From assembly GCA_008501565.1 (NCBI GenBank), contig QQUL01000275.1, forward strand, positions 1-6,415: a DNA stretch of 6,415 nt, written 5' to 3'. The notes beneath the pieces are model-generated. The model did no database searches, had not been told where the DNA came from, and saw only the letters and a list, made by a program, of their open reading frames with translations. The translations under genes and the position numbers were made by a program. Below are positions 5,704 through 6,415 of the stretch, piece after piece; position 1 is the stretch's first letter, and every line of letters starts with the position of its first letter. Source of the DNA: Armatimonadota bacterium. Its GTDB lineage: Bacteria > Actinomycetota > Acidimicrobiia > Spongiisociales > UBA5794.

Positions 5704-6415
5704 TGACAAACACTGCGTCTAGTACCGAGCAAGCCGGAGTGGAGTTCCACGTCGTGACCGTGGCGGCGATCGAACCGCTGACCGATGACGCCGTGGCCGT
5801 CTCGCTCGAGATTCCACCTGCGCTTGCAGAGGGCTTCGCACACACGCCGGGTCAGCACCTCATCCTTCGTGCGACCATCGACGGGGAAGATGTCCGCCGA
5901 AGCTACTCCATCTGTTCCGTGCCGGGAGCAGTGAAACCGACCGTCGGGATCAAACACCTTCCGGGGGGAGTGTTCTCGACGTATGTGCATGAGCAACTCA
6001 AGGTCGGAGATCCAATCGAGGTGACCCACCCAACCGGCGACTTCACCCTTACCCCGGATGCCAGCAATCGGAACCACTACGTGGCGATCGCAGCGGGCAG
6101 CGGAATCACCCCGGTTCTCTCGATGATCCGCTCCGTGCTGGAGTTCGAGCCTTCCTCGATGTTCACACTCGTGTACGGCAACAAGGATGGCGGGTCAGTC
6201 ATGTTTGTTGACGAGCTCGACGATCTCAAGGGCAGATACCCATCTCGCTTCTCGCTCCTGCACGTGTTGAGCCGGGAACGCCACGAAGTCGAGTTGCTTG
6301 AGGGACGAATCGATGCAGAGAAACTCGACCGCATGCTCAACACGATCATCGATCCCGCAGCGGTGGCTGGATGGTATCTGTGTGGTCCTCGCGGCATGGT
6401 CGACACGGTTACGGA
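5703..6415 (+). CDS. paaE: Phenylacetyl-CoA 1,2-epoxidase reductase PaaE, 3' truncated by window edge
   Basis: PaaE moves electrons from NAD(P)H through FAD and a [2Fe-2S] cluster to the di-iron site of PaaA. Its ATG shares one base with the paaD stop (TGATG). The frame stays open to the window end, giving 237 residues; E. coli PaaE has 356. Visible parts are the FAD-binding domain with GQHLILRA (50-57) and the flavin motif RRSYSI (65-70). The NAD(P)-binding domain follows, with AIAAGSGITPVLSMI from about residue 128, LVYGNKDGGSVMF (157-169), GRIDAEKL (201-208) and WYLCGPRGMVD (224-234). The C-terminal plant-type ferredoxin domain with its four cysteines should lie in the missing 120 or so residues, so it cannot be checked. 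The N-terminus is about 11 residues longer than the E. coli protein (TNTASSTEQAG before the conserved start). No independent ribosome binding site is clear. Confidence 0.95.
   Translation, partial: MTNTASSTEQAGVEFHVVTVAAIEPLTDDAVAVSLEIPPALAEGFAHTPGQHLILRATIDGEDVRRSYSICSVPGAVKPTVGIKHLPGGVFSTYVHEQLKVGDPIEVTHPTGDFTLTPDASNRNHYVAIAAGSGITPVLSMIRSVLEFEPSSMFTLVYGNKDGGSVMFVDELDDLKGRYPSRFSLLHVLSRERHEVELLEGRIDAEKLDRMLNTIIDPAAVAGWYLCGPRGMVDTVT

Larger units (their letters stand above)
3153..6415 (+). other. paaABCDE operon (continues beyond the window)
   Basis: Five co-directional genes encode one enzyme system. The junctions are a 10-base gap (paaA/paaB), 4-base GTGA overlaps (paaB/paaC and paaC/paaD) and a 1-base TGATG overlap (paaD/paaE). 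This leaves no room for internal promoters or terminators outside coding sequence, so one mRNA from the promoter near 3140 is the simplest reading. Overlapping stop-start pairs would keep subunit amounts in step. The left limit is a predicted transcription start. The right limit is the window edge, and later pathway genes may follow. Confidence 0.85.

Noticed and set aside
1..6415. Search for an undescribed system, mobile element, RNA gene, CRISPR array or phage-related gene.
   Set aside because: Every long plus-strand frame that makes sense belongs to a well-known family in its normal order, and the only non-coding stretch is 96 bases. I see no inverted-repeat ends, direct-repeat arrays, tRNA-like folds or compositional breaks.

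Overview
The window is an ordinary catabolic stretch of a bacterial chromosome. All supported genes lie on the + strand, and there are two blocks. GC content is moderately high (about 60% by eye). Two of the six genes start with GTG, genes are tightly packed, and the sole intergenic gap has an extended -10 promoter of TANNNT type. Together with a large (180-kDa type) NAD-glutamate dehydrogenase and a paaABCDE cluster, this suggests an actinobacterium (Actinomycetota), perhaps a moderate-GC lineage such as Acidimicrobiia. The taxonomic call is inference from gene content and style, not from a marker gene.

Block 1 (2-3076) is the C-terminal two thirds of a large NAD-specific glutamate dehydrogenase. 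Its 5' end lies outside the window. The whole catalytic core and the C-terminal helical region are present and intact.

Block 2 begins after a 96-base gap (3077-3172). The gap carries a near-palindromic 14-mer that fits the CNAACGNNCGTTNG operator I recall for the TetR-family phenylacetate repressor PaaR. The 14-mer overlaps an extended -10 element, and a strong Shine-Dalgarno sequence follows. Next come paaA, paaB, paaC, paaD and the first two thirds of paaE. The order is the classic one, and the genes are joined by an 11-base spacer and then overlaps of 4, 4 and 1 bases.

These five genes encode the phenylacetyl-CoA 1,2-epoxidase. PaaA is the di-iron oxygenase subunit, PaaC its metal-free structural partner, and PaaB a small bridging subunit. 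PaaE is the flavin/iron-sulfur reductase that passes electrons from NAD(P)H, and PaaD is an accessory iron-sulfur protein. The enzyme epoxidises the aromatic ring of phenylacetyl-CoA, the committing step of aerobic phenylacetate (and phenylalanine or styrene) breakdown. The ring-isomerising, ring-opening and beta-oxidation genes (paaG, paaZ, paaF, paaH, paaJ), the CoA ligase (paaK) and the regulator are not in the window.

I found no RNA gene, mobile element, CRISPR array or convincing terminator, and no undescribed multi-gene system. The points most worth a second look are the predicted PaaR-type operator-promoter, an acidic N-terminal extension on PaaB that cannot be a wrong start call, and substitutions in a conserved motif of the glutamate dehydrogenase.
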